A stretch of 64,000 nt of DNA, taken from contig NW_022261837.1 of NCBI RefSeq assembly GCF_009602425.1, positions 1 through 64,000 of the forward strand, in the 5' to 3' direction. This document shows positions 41,839 to 54,884 of the stretch, piece after piece; the stretch's first letter is position 1, and each line of letters starts with the position of its first letter. This DNA comes from Actinia tenebrosa. Taxonomy: Eukaryota > Cnidaria > Anthozoa > Actiniaria > Actiniidae. A program made the position numbers and the translations under genes. The notes under the pieces were generated by a model that searched no databases, was not told the DNA's origin, and saw nothing but the letters and a program-made list of their open reading frames with translations.

Positions 41839-43317
41839 AAACCTCTGTTCTTCCATTCATCTGCTATGTATGTTCGATATAATGATACGATCCGATAACC
41901 TACATTCATCCCCAGGTTGTAATAATCTTCTATCAATGATGATTAGCATGCACTGTACTACTGTTGCTTAATTAGGCTACATAGGTACGCTTGCCATGAT
42001 GATCTGCACAGCATTTTATCCAGCTTTATATAAGCCAGCTCAGACAGTGGACATGGTTTCTTACCTTAATAATTAATAGCCAATAATTGAAAACTTTAAC
42101 ATAACAACCCTAATTATTACCTTAATAATTAAAAACTTCGACATAACAACCATGAAAAGCTCAAATTAATCCCTTCGGGAAACAAAGTTGTTACCTTTTT
42201 AATTAGTATCGATTATTCTTATGTTTTACTAGCGTCTAAGCTTAAACGGTACGTTCGATCCTTTATTTGTTGTTGAATTCCTGGTAATTAAGGACCGCCG
42301 TGTGGAATCCAGCGGTGGAAAAGCTGGTCTATTTCCTTTGTTTACCCTAAAGTATCTTCAAAACAATTCGATATTATGCCTATATTCATTAATTGGTATA
42401 GCGAAATAGCGAACAAAAAAAAGCACTCATACTGGACACATGCTAGGTGAATAACGTAACCACTATATATAACCTGTAGAAGCTGTAACGTAACTCGGAT
42501 TAGAGTTTTAGCTGCTGCCTAGCTTTAAAGACAGTAGTACTCTGTACCAATCATTGAAATGTCTTAATTTAACTGTCATTCTTTTCGTTTACATCTAATC
42601 ATATTGTGACATCACACGGGCTATTTTCAAGGTTTTCCACGCACGCAACACCGCTTAATCACCGAACGCGATATCACTATTTTTGTTGCTGTTCGCCGGC
42701 TTTATGATCGAAATCGCACCCGTAGCGTCAACCACTACACCTCGATCATTGCAGCCTTTGTGGAAAAATCAATAGAGGAAGCTGATTTTCTTTATTTTGA
42801 CTTAACAGTTAACAGGTTTCTCTTTAATTATTTGATACTCCAAAATTGAAGAAAAAAACAACAAAAAACCCCGAAATCCCCGATTACTGAAATGTTTCCC
42901 TTTGTGAGGATCAGTATCCCGTGTTGAAGCTTAATTTCTCGATTGATTTTTATCCAGCTCTCTTGCAACTCGATGATTATTTGTTGGTGTTTTTTTTTGT
43001 TTGCTACCGGTGAACAGCTGGTTGTGAACTCGCGCTACATATTGAGGTAAAGTGTTATATCCCCATAAAACGAACTCAGGGTTGCCACTGGGCTTGAGAA
43101 AAACGTGAGAACAACTAGCCAATGAGACAGTAGCTATTCAGTAATTTGCTTGGACCCGAAGTCTATTTGGTCTACTAAGGGTTATTTTTCTCAGTTAGTG
43201 ACTACTTTCTACTAGCTTAAGGGCCAGTAATGAAAAATATTAAGGTTGAGTAGTACGAACTATGTTTTTAATTATCAATTTTTATGCGGTCTGATTGGAA
43301 TTCACGTATCATCGTAT

Positions 43318-43602
43318 GTAAATATGGCGACCAATTTGATATTTCATACATGTGAAAACGGTTTTATGTTTCCACGTGAACACGAGGCTAGTTAATCAGT
43401 CCAGGGCCCGGTTGTACGAAGGGTGGATAGCGCTAACATCGATGGATAAATCTTATCCAGTGGATAAATTTATTGGATAACAACATCTCTTTATCCACTG
43501 GATAAGGATTTATCCGTTGGACAGTTCTATCCACCCTTCGTACAAACGGACCCAGAACAATTTTTATTCAAATTGGTCGCCACATTTCAATTCGGTGTAT
43601 AC
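43318..43602. mobile_element. MITE of the TACACCGAATCG family, copy 2, interrupted
   Basis: AAATATGGCGACCAATTTGA at the left and AAATTGGTCGCCACATTTCA... GGTGTAT at the right are the ends of the family seen intact at 39805-39977. The middle is split by a second element (43404-43553). Confidence 0.75.
43404..43553. mobile_element. 150-bp palindromic MITE nested in the previous element
   Basis: The ends GGGCCCGGTTGTACGAAGGG and CCCTTCGTACAAACGGACCC are inverted copies. The interior holds four TTATCCA/TGGATAA blocks that also pair, giving an extended hairpin. Confidence 0.8.
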
Positions 43603-46600
43603 ATCTTCTGTCACCTTACTGAGATTATTAACTCTGGTACGTGCATGCATCGTTAGAAACATAACTAGCCTTTGACTTGACAGCGTACCAAGAAGTTATT
43701 TCTATACTTATTAGACTAGAAGTCTATAAACTTGTAACCAAAAATAAATAATGACAAAAAATCATAGTTAGGCCTCGGAAACTAATAAAAATGTCTTACA
43801 ACATTACTGACGCGCGAGAGAAAGCTTGGACACATTTTGGTGTTTAGATATAACGCTATTTGATTTTCAGCTTATTTGAGTTCGCCGATGTTTGTTAGGA
43901 CCAGACTTTACGCAGAATATTAAGAGATCTATAAATTCATTATAATTTACTTGGATTTTGGCGGAAAAAAAAGGGCAAAAAAGCACTGCCATTTATGAAG
44001 CACTTAAAGTATTCCATTTAAAGTTTAGATAATTAGTATAGGCATAATTTTCTAAGTTACTACACCTGAAGCTTCGATACGTTCCCTACTCAAAGACGTT
44101 AACTTGAATCTTAATTTTCTCTGAGTTCAGTAATAAATTGACGCCTTATTTCAGTTCATGTTGTAAACAGTCCTACCATTTTTTCCATTAGTCATTACGC
44201 GCCTACAAGCAGAACACCCTGTTTACATGCGCAGTGTAATCAGTTGCGACCTTTTTCTCACCTTAGCTCAATGTCTGCCCAGTTTGTCGTTGTGATGTCG
44301 AAATAAATTAGTTTTTACACACGAATACGCTTTGCGTTATACTCAAGTAGAGTTCCTCACAAGTGGCAGCCAGGCTATTCACATTGGAATTTAGATGGCT
44401 ATCGTATGTGCCATTGGTACGCAACCCGACGTTTGAGTACTTAAACTTTGCTTAGCATTACGCCTTAAACTTGGTTATGTGGTTGAAGCAATAACAGCTG
44501 TGTGCAAAGATTAAAATCGATAAACTAGTTACCATCGATTCTTCGAGCTATAATTGAAAGAACAACCAATCACCGTTCTCTCATTACATCCTGATGCTAT
44601 AGGGTATATTCATTTACATATTTATTATTTACAAGATCGTTTTTAATTACCAGAGTCTTTTTTATTCTTTAATATATGTGACATATGTTGGTTCGTGAAA
44701 ATATGCTTCCTTACCTATCGATATCAAGAATTTAGGTATGGTGCTTAGAACTATTGCCATCCCATTCGCACAAAAGCGTCATCTCCGAAAGTAAACCAAG
44801 CCTATTTTTCTTTCTCTTTTTCCCTGTAAATATTACCAATGTGCGAATAATCTGAAGAGATCTTTGTGACTATAGTTTGTACCCTTTATTTTCTAAAGTG
44901 TGATCAGCTTGTAAAAATCAGTCCTATTGTACTAAACTCATTTTTGTATCTCGGGCGTGTGAGCATATACAGTTTGCTTCAAACGTGAATCTTGAAAACG
45001 TAATTGGTTTGAACGAGTAATCGCTCCCACGTCAGAACAATTAGATTTTCCATCTCTATATTCCGTCGAAAATGCAATGCGTTTTGATCGATAGACGTAC
45101 ATTTGTTTAGCTAATACAGGCTCGCTTCATTTATTCTATAAGGTTTTCTTTTTCCCTTATTTTTTCCCTTGTGTAGAATAATATACCAGTTTTTCATGAG
45201 AACACAATAATTAAAAACAGAAAATAAAATTATCGGAAACAATTTAGTATTCTGATCATTGAAAATAATAAATATGAGACATTTACCGCAATTTTTTTTG
45301 TGCGAATTAAATACGTTTAGGCGTCACGGAAATATCCGGTAAAAGAATTCGTTTTTGTCTTTGTCTTATTCTTCTCGTAATTCTATCTGGTTACTATTAA
45401 ATAGTCCAGTACTTACTTTGTGCGCTAGATCTTTGATGTAAATACATTTATCAATGCAATGTTAAATGTTACTCACTCGAGAACCCTATATTTTGTCACC
45501 TCCTAGTCCTGCAGGGGTCGTTTTCGTCGCTCCCTCTCAGGGAGTCTAAACAGGTCTGACCCCATAGCATCTCAGGGTTACGACTTGTAACATTTATTGA
45601 ACTAGATTTGAAGGTTAAAGTACGCTTTCTTGTTACCTTAGCTGGTCCTCGATGTCTTGGTGTATATGGTAAACTATTGAACTCTTTGGTCAGTTCAGCT
45701 GTCTATACTTGTCTGACGATGAATAATGATCGAATAAATAAGGTTGTGCTCTGTCTACACTAGTGGCTTGAACAACAACAAAGCTCACTTGGAAATTCTA
45801 TTCAAATAAACGCGCTTTTAGTAGTGATGCAAAATAAATACGCATCGTTCGCCAAGTGCCGGCTTTACACGATTAATTGTATCATCGCAATTTTATAGCA
45901 AAAATCAAATATTAATATGAATGAAATGCAAAATCAAAAAGAGATAAATATCTTCCTATTTAACGTAAGGAAAAAAGTCTTAGTATTTACTCCTGATGGC
46001 GGTGGGAAAATAGCCAATTGTGTTTGTTTAGCAAATTGATTCTGATTGGCTGTCGCTACCTTTTCCAGTAAATTGGTAATTGAATGAACCGGATAACTGG
46101 ACTGAAAAGCATTATACGATGACGTCATGATATTAATAACCAATCAGCGAATGGCATTATAGCATTAATATCAATACAGTATCAATATCCTTTTGATATT
46201 GATATTTGGTAAGCTAGATAAGATTTACGATAAAAAAAAGAAGTCATTTTCTTAAAGAAGATCGTTAAACAAGATTTTTAAAATAATTATTGCAGTTGAC
46301 CAGTAAAGTACGTAAATTTCCTGGTCGTTGTTTTTAGAATAAGGTACCAAAATACCGCGACATTTTACTAAAACCTTTCGTATACCGACCATTAATTAGA
46401 CAGAGCGATTATTTAAATTATGTATTCTTAAGATTTTAGCCTGTTTAATCCGGGCCCTAAACGAAGCCTATAGTATTTTAGAAACATCAATATTTTAAGC
46501 CGGATACTGCTAAGGGAGAAAAACCGCTCAGTTGATGCAAAGGGCAAGTTCCTTTACAAATGAATATTAAAATATTACGACTTTTAAACAAGAATACTAT

Positions 46601-46798
46601 TCAAAAGAAAAATACCATTGAAATAAGAAACTGCTTATTGTGGACATGGTAATTAAATCATATAGAAACATATAACAAGACCGTCGCTTTGTATATGAGA
46701 TGGAATACCGAAATGCTTTGTAAACTATAAAACTGAGATCATAAGGAAGTGCATTGACCATCCAGCATCGAGTCCTCGCACTAAAACCATCCATAATA
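43603..46798. other. Noncoding AT-rich stretch with one candidate exon
   Basis: Apart from the candidate exon at 45637-45702 I see no gene. The sequence is AT-rich with no long repeat. Confidence 0.35.
45637..45702 (-). CDS. Candidate coding exon of the unrecognised minus-strand gene
   Basis: On the minus strand, acceptor CAAGTATAG and donor GCTAAG|GTAACA enclose 66 nt (phase 0 to 0) reading AELTKEFNSLPYTPRHRGP with two more residues on the end. The donor is fair and the pyrimidine tract is weak. Phases fit 51698-51743 upstream and 32831-32948 downstream. Low confidence on its own. Confidence 0.3.
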
Positions 46799-47140
46799 TC
46801 CAAAGGCGATAAGCGATAGGTCATTCTGACATGGAAATGGTTTCGTTGAATACGAAGAACATTGAATCAGTCTCAATAAGAATAAATAACAAATAATAAA
46901 TTTATTTATATAGCGCTAATTCACTAATTGTTCTAAACGCTTTATATTACTAAGTATATAAAGAAAAAATAATAAATAACAATCTATGATTATGTAATTT
47001 TACATGAATAAGATTATAAAAAGTACTAAGGTCCATGTTCTTGACGAGAATAAGAAGCAGAAACACGAGTCATTCCAGGTATTCTTGGATCTCCTATTGC
47101 TTTTTGCCTATTGCCTATCGCCTTTGGCGATGACAACGAT
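46799..47140 (+). mobile_element. MITE related to 16505-16726, with a nested insertion
   Basis: CCAAAGGCGATAAGCGATAG, GACATGGAAATGGTTTCGTT and, at the far end, TTTTTGCCTATTGCCTATCG match the interior of the 16505 element. The A/T-rich segment 46877-47027 interrupts it at the AGTCTCAA | AAGGTCCATG point and contains TTATTTATATAGCGCTAATT, apparently a separate inserted repeat. Confidence 0.7.
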
Positions 47141-47794
47141 ATATACCCAATTGCCGCACTAATCATTTGACCCTTCTCTCGAGACATCGATATTTTTAAT
47201 CTTGACTTGTGACCCCTAAATAGGTATAATGCAAGGAGCTGAGTCTATCAATGAACTGTGCTATAAATTTATGGTTCCCTTGATCCACCAAGTCTAGTGT
47301 TTTGTTAGTTGTGTTGAAAGAAATTGCTTAAAACTGAGGAGATTCGTGGCAAGACTTTAAATTTCATTTATCTTTAAACGATAGGATTTTTAGAAATTCA
47401 GTCAATGTAAGGCCTATCTACTTTAAATGAGAACTTCATATGGGCTTCTGAAGCTATGGGGGAAATGTTTGGTCAATCAAGACTTATCAGGAAAGTCGAA
47501 TGGGACAGTGAACGATAAATTTACAGTTGATAAAGGTGAACTTCCTATAGCATACACGTGAATACACATAACACACGAGCGTCAACAACAGTCTGAACAA
47601 TCAAAAGTAAAGAAACGAATGCGAAAAATTTGGACATGGAGGTCGGCAAAACGACAAAGCATATCATATGACAAAGAAATAGAGGCTTTGAAAACTAAAT
47701 GCACACCTGATACTGCAGTTGTAGCTTATATTTATCGATGACTGAAGCGTGTAAGGCAAAAAAACAAAAAAAACAAAAAAAAAGAGAAACTACT

Positions 47795-48400
47795 GCAAGA
47801 CCATATCGATTAAAACCGATCTAAGCATTCTATTTGTAAGATGAAGCAACTGGCATTTGATCAATAAATTAAGAAACTAAAAGATATCGCTGGCCAAAAC
47901 CTGTATGTAACGACCGCATTGAAGCGCATTGCCCTGATTTACTGACCATTGCCGATTAAAACCAATCTAATACCCCATTCACACCTAAACGTGTTTAATT
48001 AAACTGTGTTTTCATTAGGAAAAAAAGAGAAACTAGAAACCTACAATATAATGAAACTTTCTAAAACATTATCAGAGCAAGATAAAGGATAGTTTACATG
48101 CATTTCAGCAAAGATTGTGCAGTGTTTGTGGATAGTAGTTTCAAACCTGCTTAGTTAAACCACTTTAAAGCATGTTTAAGCCTTAATGTGAATGGGGTAT
48201 GAGACTACCAAATGACCAAAACCAAAACCAATGGCAAATAATTGTATATAACGACCTAACTGAACCGCGTTGCCTTGCTCACGGACCGTTGCTGATTAAA
48301 CCGATCTAAAACCAAATGACCAAAACCTGTACATAACGAGCACATTGTTGAAAGGTTTTTGCCCTGTTCCGCATTATATTGACCACTACACCATATAGGT
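47795..48400 (+). repeat. Diverged tandem repeat (~100-bp unit) interrupted by a MITE
   Basis: GATTAAAACCGATCTAA-type and GACCAAAACCTGTAYRTAACGA-type blocks recur at roughly 47807, 47885, 47950, 48210, 48290 and 48315. The 47971-48199 MITE sits inside one unit. Confidence 0.55.
47971..48199. mobile_element. MITE, 229 bp, with TACCCCATTCACAC ends
   Basis: The ends TACCCCATTCACAC and GTGAATGGGGTA are inverted copies, and inner AAACGTGTTTAATTAAAC / TTTAAAGCATGTTTAAG blocks also partly pair. Noncoding. Confidence 0.7.
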
Positions 48401-49044
48401 TACGCCGGATCTTTGTTAATCTAACTTATATCAGAGTACTGTTCGTTTTATCGGGGTAGCATCACTAGATATTTCTTTCATTATTTCATCATTAAATCCA
48501 TTTCCACTCAGTTTCATTACTCAGTGCGCTGTATCTCGACAAGAAAAGAAGCTTATTCTAAGGTGTACATAAAAATAATCCGTAACCTATTAAATCCGTT
48601 TAAAACTAAACGTTTTCTTTCGTTCCTTTGATAAAAAGATATAACTGAATAATACCAAAATGCAGTAAAAATAAATTTCCAGATAAGAGTATCTAATCAC
48701 ACTTTTTTTTCTGTGTTTACTTTATAACCTTTATAATGTCTTTTTAATCCATTTTTCCCTCGTCTATCTTGTAAAGTAAGCTCTTACTTTGGTAAACAGA
48801 TTTGTTGCTGTGTTTTAAGACCAATTTACTGCGGTGGGGGTAAATCTGTTTTTATTTGCTTTCCTTCTGAAATGTGTGGAAGTCGGCTTTTGCTTATAAA
48901 TATTTTCCAGGTTTTTTACGTGATAACGAAAGAAGAAAAAGAAAGAAAGAAAAAAGAAAGAAAGAAAAAAAAAAAAAAAACTCANAAAGGAGAAAAAGGG
49001 ANATTAAATTCCCCTAAAGAATAAAACTACTTCTAAGAGTACAA

Positions 49045-49351
49045 GGATATATAAAAGAAGTACTCATAAAAACACATAGAAAAAGCATTAGTTGAAGGAA
49101 GAAAAAAAAGAATTAAAACCAACGCAGAAACAAAATTATTTTGATCTTCTTAAATTTTGCGTATTTTTCTTTTTTTTCGTTTTTACTTGGACTGGAGGAT
49201 ATATAAAAGAAGTACTCATAAAAACACATAGAAAAAGCATTAGTTGAAGGAAAAAAAAGAAGAATTAAAACCAACACAGAAACAAAATTATTTTGATCTT
49301 CTTAAATTTTGCGTATTTTTCTTTTTTTTTTTCGTTTTTACTTGGACTGGA
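49045..49351 (+). repeat. Very recent tandem duplication, 152-bp period
   Basis: GGATATATAAAAGAAGTACT starts at 49045 and 49197. The two units are almost identical apart from A/T-run length and one CGCAG/CACAG difference. Either a young duplication or an assembly artefact; Ns lie just upstream (48985 and 49002). Confidence 0.9.
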
Positions 49352-51697
49352 GATCCGATTACCACTTTAACGATTTTAAGTGAATCCTTAATGTTGCCGT
49401 GTCATTAACACGTACTTCAGCTGCCCTAATACCTTTGATGTAATAAGGCTGCTTTTGTGAATAATTTATGTGATTTATGCTTTATTAATATAACCTTACT
49501 ACCATATACGAACACGGACCAGTAAAGTATGCATCCACCCCCAATCCCTTCTCTCCCCTAAAGACAAATAACTTGATCAATCAAAATTTGGAGAAACTAA
49601 ATCAGTGTTTTGTCGTTTGCTTTGCCACTTGAACCGAAGCTGACGGTGCGAATTTTATCTCTAATCATGGTTAAGCTATCCCACTTCTTGTATTTAAGCC
49701 CTCTGGCGGGATGCACGTTTGAGAGTGAAAGAAAATAGGTTTAAATGAGAGTATGAGGTCAGTTAAGACCTCCAACATTGCTAAATGTTTCAGCACTTGC
49801 TAAATTGGCAGGCTGTCAGGAAAAAGTTACACGGCGGTAGCCGCAATCTGATCGGATGGGAAATCTCCAAAACCTTTATTTAAGGAATTCGATTCTCAAG
49901 TTAAGGTTTGGATTTAGAATATGATGAATTACATTGAAATACAAATAATGACCATGCAGCAATATCTTTTTGTAGTTTTAAATTTTAGCGTGAAATAATA
50001 TTTCCTTGTTATGCAAAGCTCTTCCTTGTTTTCGACACATTTTTGTTTGGCAAGAGAAACTTAAAACCTGGAGAGGTTTTGTTTACTGTAAAGTATGTTT
50101 TTAACAGCTGCTAATGACTTCTTGAAGAGAACAGACAACTGAATCTAGTACTGAGCTAGGTTTGCTTTTGGTCACTATATGATATTTGAGTACTGTTGCA
50201 CATACCCATCATTTCTTCAAGTACTTCAAGGTCTTCGTGGAGGTAAAACTTCATCATATCTGGCATACATATATTCTAAGCATGAGCACGTACAAGAAAT
50301 ATAGCATTATTTTAATCATCTAACGCTGACTGAATTGGCCTCGGGCAACGGAACTAATTGCTTCAAAACACTCAATTTTTTAAATAATTACTTCTTCAGT
50401 GATGTTTTGATAAAGTTTTTTTAAGGCGGTTTTGGTTTTACTTCCTTCGTTTCCGTGCCAATTTACCTCTTGCAGCTTGGTGAGGTTTTTACCCATACTG
50501 AAATGTATGAAGCTAAAGAACAAAAATGAAGACCAATATTTATACTTTGTTTTCAGTCCACTTCCTAATATCACTTCCTATTTAATTTATAACAGTAATT
50601 CATTATTTTGATTGAGGCCATATTCGACGACCCATCACAAAATTCTTTTTTTTTTCTTATTCATCTTGCCTATTTTAACAGCAAATAACCACTCGCTGCC
50701 ACAGAAAATCCATCTTATTCATCATGATATCAAGTTATATCATAAATTGTGCACTCATTGGACTACTATTTATTTTCATGTTTTCTATTCCAATATATAT
50801 TTTAGCAAATTGGCTCCAGGCTACTTAGAGTACAGTATCTTTGTCTTCCTCGCAATACCAACTAATATAAATTTTATTGTTTTCTTAGTATTTCTTTCCA
50901 ATTTTCGATAAGGTGTTTGGCAATACTTTTTCCAGGAAACCACCTTTAGGTAACTTTATCTTCTTCATTCATTATGATCGTACCGAACGACATATACCGA
51001 ACGACTTAATTTTACTCGCTCTCATTTCTTTTCCTTTTCAAGCTAATTTGTCATCTAGATTTTTTTCAATCAATATTTCCTCCTATATTGCTTTAAAACC
51101 AGTATAATTCTAATAATGTACTCCACCTGATATCATTTTTGATCAAGCATTTTGCTTCGAGCAATATCATGGTTGATTTTAGAGCTCGTACGTGACGGGA
51201 ATCCCATTTTTAATAAAGGAAACAGCAATGTAGGCCTGCTTCCTGGCAAAGGTAAAAGAAAAACCGTTTTTACTTTAGTTTTTAAGATTAGTTATTCAAC
51301 TTTTAAATCCGTTTGTCAACGAATTCCTGATAATTTTACTGAATTAAAAGTTTTAGACGCATTTTAATCTGAGTTTTCGTATCTCATTTCATCGACATGG
51401 AACAACTTGACGCAGTGTTTTATGAAAGACGCAATAGATGATCACATTCTATCTAGAGTCATCTCCAAGATATACGATTTACATTCATTAATAAAACCAG
51501 CAGACCTTCTCGGTTTTTTTCACGTGTAGCTCCCAGTAAATAGAAAAAATATGTAAATATAATCACTATAAATGCTAGATCTGGAAAATGAAAAACCTTG
51601 AAACCTCGAAACCTTGAAAAGAGTGACAGACAGAGACATTGAGAGTCCGAGAGAAAATTTTATGTACAACAAAATAGTCAAGAAAGAATTTACTTAC
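49352..51697. other. Noncoding AT-rich stretch
   Basis: The open frames at 50612-51367 are AT-driven, hydrophobic or low in codon bias, and have no family motif. A minus-strand segment at 50473-50503 has splice-like ends and a MGKNLTKLQE start, but it does not fit the phase chain of its neighbours and is not called. Confidence 0.35.
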
Positions 51698-51743
51698 CAA
51701 ATTAGAGAGTGCTTTCAAAGTATAGACTCCTCTATTGTTGTCC
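51698..51743 (-). CDS. Candidate coding exon of the unrecognised minus-strand gene
   Basis: On the minus strand, acceptor TCTGTTTTTTGCAG and donor TTTG|GTAAGTAAAT, both strong, enclose 46 nt with incoming phase 2 and outgoing phase 0. It reads DNNRGVYTLKALSNL. I do not recognise the family. It could follow the 23-nt segment at 60191-60213. Confidence 0.4.
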
Positions 51744-52874
51744 CTGCAAAAAACAGAAACGAGATTGAGCGTTCCTGTTAGCTTTTATAGGAGTGCTCCA
51801 GAGAAAATATCAATACCTGACGCCCCTCGTCAGTGTGACAGTTAACACTGGCAATGATTGACAGCCTTGTATAGAGTTAGCGCCAGTTGATTTTAGCACT
51901 GGCTACAAAAAATACATCAATGTAGTGATCCGTGGCATAAGTACACTAATGTCCGGATCCATTAATGAGTTTCATAGCAGGGATGTTTAATGGAACACAC
52001 CTTGTCTTCTTAAAAGGCTATTTATTAAGAGAATAAACGAGAAGGGTTAATTAAAGCTAGAAAGAGACTAGTGAAGTGATGACTGTGTATGACACCCAAC
52101 TTAAGTGCTCCATAGTGAGTAGGCAACGAAATGGGCAAGCAAGTACCTAAATAGCTGCGATATATAATGTGTGTGGGTCTATCGCAATATATCTCAGTGT
52201 CGAAGTACATTTATCAAACACATCTTAAAAAATCTACTTCTGATCCATACCACACAAACAATCCGCTTAAAAAACCCAAGGCCATCTTTCATCCTTTATT
52301 ATATATTCTGCTATCGTTTTGAAGGACTCATGATAACTGATCTATCAGTTCCAGCATCTTTGAATAGAACACTGTTATCTTGTGGCAGTATTTCACATAA
52401 GTAAACAATTTTACTAGAAACTTTTAACCCGCGATTTATTATGATTCATATTAGTAATGTATTTACTTCATAGTGCGAAATATATTGTCATCTATTTATC
52501 AAGGCATTGTCTATAAATGAAGTGTCTAAATGCCGGGGTTTTATGCAGTCTGTAACATATAAATATCACAAACTCCCAGTAGCACCAGGAAAACATCTGC
52601 GCAGATTAAATCCTCTTTTTAAAAAGAAATTACATATTTTATCCGTTTTAATCCTAGTCATNACGCTTAAGCTATAAAAACCCGAGATTCTAAGGCTGAT
52701 AGAAACTAGAAAATTCAAGATGCCTTATAGCGCATGCGTATGACATATCAAACGTACCGCATTACACACCTCGATTCATGCCGAGTATTACAAATAAAAA
52801 TCTTGTTGATAGATTTAAACTTTACTTCTGTTTCTTATTTGTTTGTTTATATGTACTAAGAGAAGGTGTTGCAG
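51744..52874. other. Noncoding stretch
   Basis: I see no gene or defined repeat beyond short AT-rich open frames. Confidence 0.35.
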
Positions 52875-52982
52875 ATGAGAGAAGGAAGTGTACAATCGAC
52901 TGAAAAAACGACTTTATACTCGAGGTTTGATGATCCTGCTTTCGAGGAAGACCAACCAAGGAGGTTCCGGACTTTCAAGATA
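52875..52982 (+). CDS. Candidate first coding exon, plus strand, unknown gene
   Basis: From an ATG directly after TGTTGCAG, 36 codons run to a good donor (AAGATA|GTAAGATT). The peptide begins MREGSVQSTEKTTLYSRF and contains DDPAFEEDQPRRFR: polar and acidic, unlike the AT-driven frames around it. Outgoing phase 0. A TAA lies in frame 15 nt upstream. No downstream exon is certain; 54695-54884 is a possible terminal exon but needs at least one unseen exon between them. Family unknown. Confidence 0.35.
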
Positions 52983-54694
52983 GTAAGATTGATTCTTGAT
53001 TTATTAAATTGATATTCATTTCACACGTCAAAAACATATATATTATACCATGGATGTACTACACTAAACGGGTTTTTTTTGGTGCTGGAAATAATAAGGT
53101 ATTAAGTTAAGAACAAATAAGATAATAAAAGAGCATTGTGTTTAAAAAGCTTATTAATCATAACAATCTTATTAACTTTATATTTTCGCAAGTTGTGTGA
53201 ATTGATCCATCTTAGATACCACGCTATCGCTGCTGCTAGAAACTGACGTTTTCGGTCAAATCCTGTAATTTCTTTCCTAAAATTGTTTTCTTCCATCAGG
53301 CTAATGGGTTGGATTAAAGTGATGGATGAAGCTTCGAAATAAATATCTGAGCAAAACTAATATAATAACAGTAGAACCGTAACAAAAGGAAACCGCTCTC
53401 TTGTATTCTTTACCGTACAACCTCAAATCGTTCTTTCATTAAAAACAAGAGATATCTGAAAAAAAAAAATTTTGCTAAAAAAATTTATATTTTCAAAAAA
53501 AAATTTCGTTTCTTATTTTTGATTATGAAGGGAAATTACCATCGTTTCACTTGAAGTGTTTCATTAGAAAAATATAATAAAAGAAAAGAAAAAAGCCAAG
53601 GAAATAGGAAAGAAATATTAATGGAAAAACGTTGTGAAGGTAATATTGATATTTATGATATACAGGTATTTCAAAAAAGGTTGAATACTTTAAATACTTG
53701 AATACCAAAGGGCATTAATTGTTAATTTGAAATAAACTAGTAAATATACAGTAATTAACTCTCTACATGTAGTTAGCATATTGTTTTAGATGGAATACAC
53801 TAAAAATAGAATAAATAATAATTATTAATCCTACTTTAGACAATGTCACTATGACCCACACTGCACTTGGGACTTGGAATGCACTATTCAGTATTCAACC
53901 TTTTTTGAAATAACTGTAGGCGTGTTAACGCGCAAACAAACATTTGGAGAGAATACTTTGATGACAGTACATCACATTTTTTGTTTCGCAGTAGCGTTAG
54001 AGAGGTTGACCCACTTTTCCATCCCTTATTTCTTCATTCTCGAACTGATTGATAATTCATGAGGACAAAACAAAGAAAATAAATAGCGTGAAGGAGAGTT
54101 GGAAATGGGATCTCATTAGCATAAAATTTGGGCAACTTATGCTTTGAATTTCTCCAGAGTCATTATAGTTTGAGAAGCCATATCAGCACTTCAAAGAGTG
54201 CTTCATCCTCTATGCAAACACCTCGAATTTGNTTTTTTTCCATCAAACTTCTCTGTGTTTGAAAATCGGATAAAACACTCTTTCCCGTGTTTGATATGTT
54301 ACGTAAAGACGAGTTTCAGGGATTATCCTGGAAGTATAAAAGAAATGAGGCGAGTTTCAGCCTTTTTGGAGTCTCTCCAGCAGGAGATGGATGACTCTTG
54401 GTACTAGATTGCTTATGGTGATACTTAGGGGGAAAAATTATCAAGTTTGTATGTGTTCACATCTGAGCCTGAGATAGTGATCAGGACCTCTAATATAATA
54501 CTAGCATTTTTTTCAAGGAAAATTGCTAAGCGATTTAGTACTTCTCATTTGGCAAGTTTGCCATTGCCTTACTGGAGCCTTAGAGGAACGAAAGCTCGTA
54601 CTTACAAGCACTCGATATATAACAGTATAAGTTTATCTATATACCATGTTCAGTGTCCAATTACTCAACTGACACTGAATTAATCCAATCTTAG

Positions 54695-54884
54695 CTCTGA
54701 CTATCAACACAGTCGCGTACGAGACCGTGGAAGCAAAACAAAAAACGAATATCAAAAAAATGCTAAACATGAATTTCAGGCCAAACGGAACGAGAACTGC
54801 TCACTAAAAGGTGTCATTCGCCAAAGGATCGATTCTAGTTTTAAGCACTCGAAGGAAAAAGACACACGTATAGTGATCGATTAA
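54695..54884 (+). CDS. Candidate terminal exon, plus strand, unknown gene
   Basis: After an acceptor-like ATCCAATCTTAG, a 63-codon frame (incoming phase 2) runs to TAA at 54882-54884. It has no ATG near its start and encodes a strongly charged peptide, including NENCSLKGVIRQRIDSSFKH. The composition is protein-like, but splice support is only moderate. Confidence 0.2.

Noticed and set aside
50473-50503. Minus-strand segment starting MGKNLTKLQE with splice-like ends
   Set aside because: It would introduce a stop if joined after 51698-51743. It could only be an alternative first exon, and the evidence is too thin.
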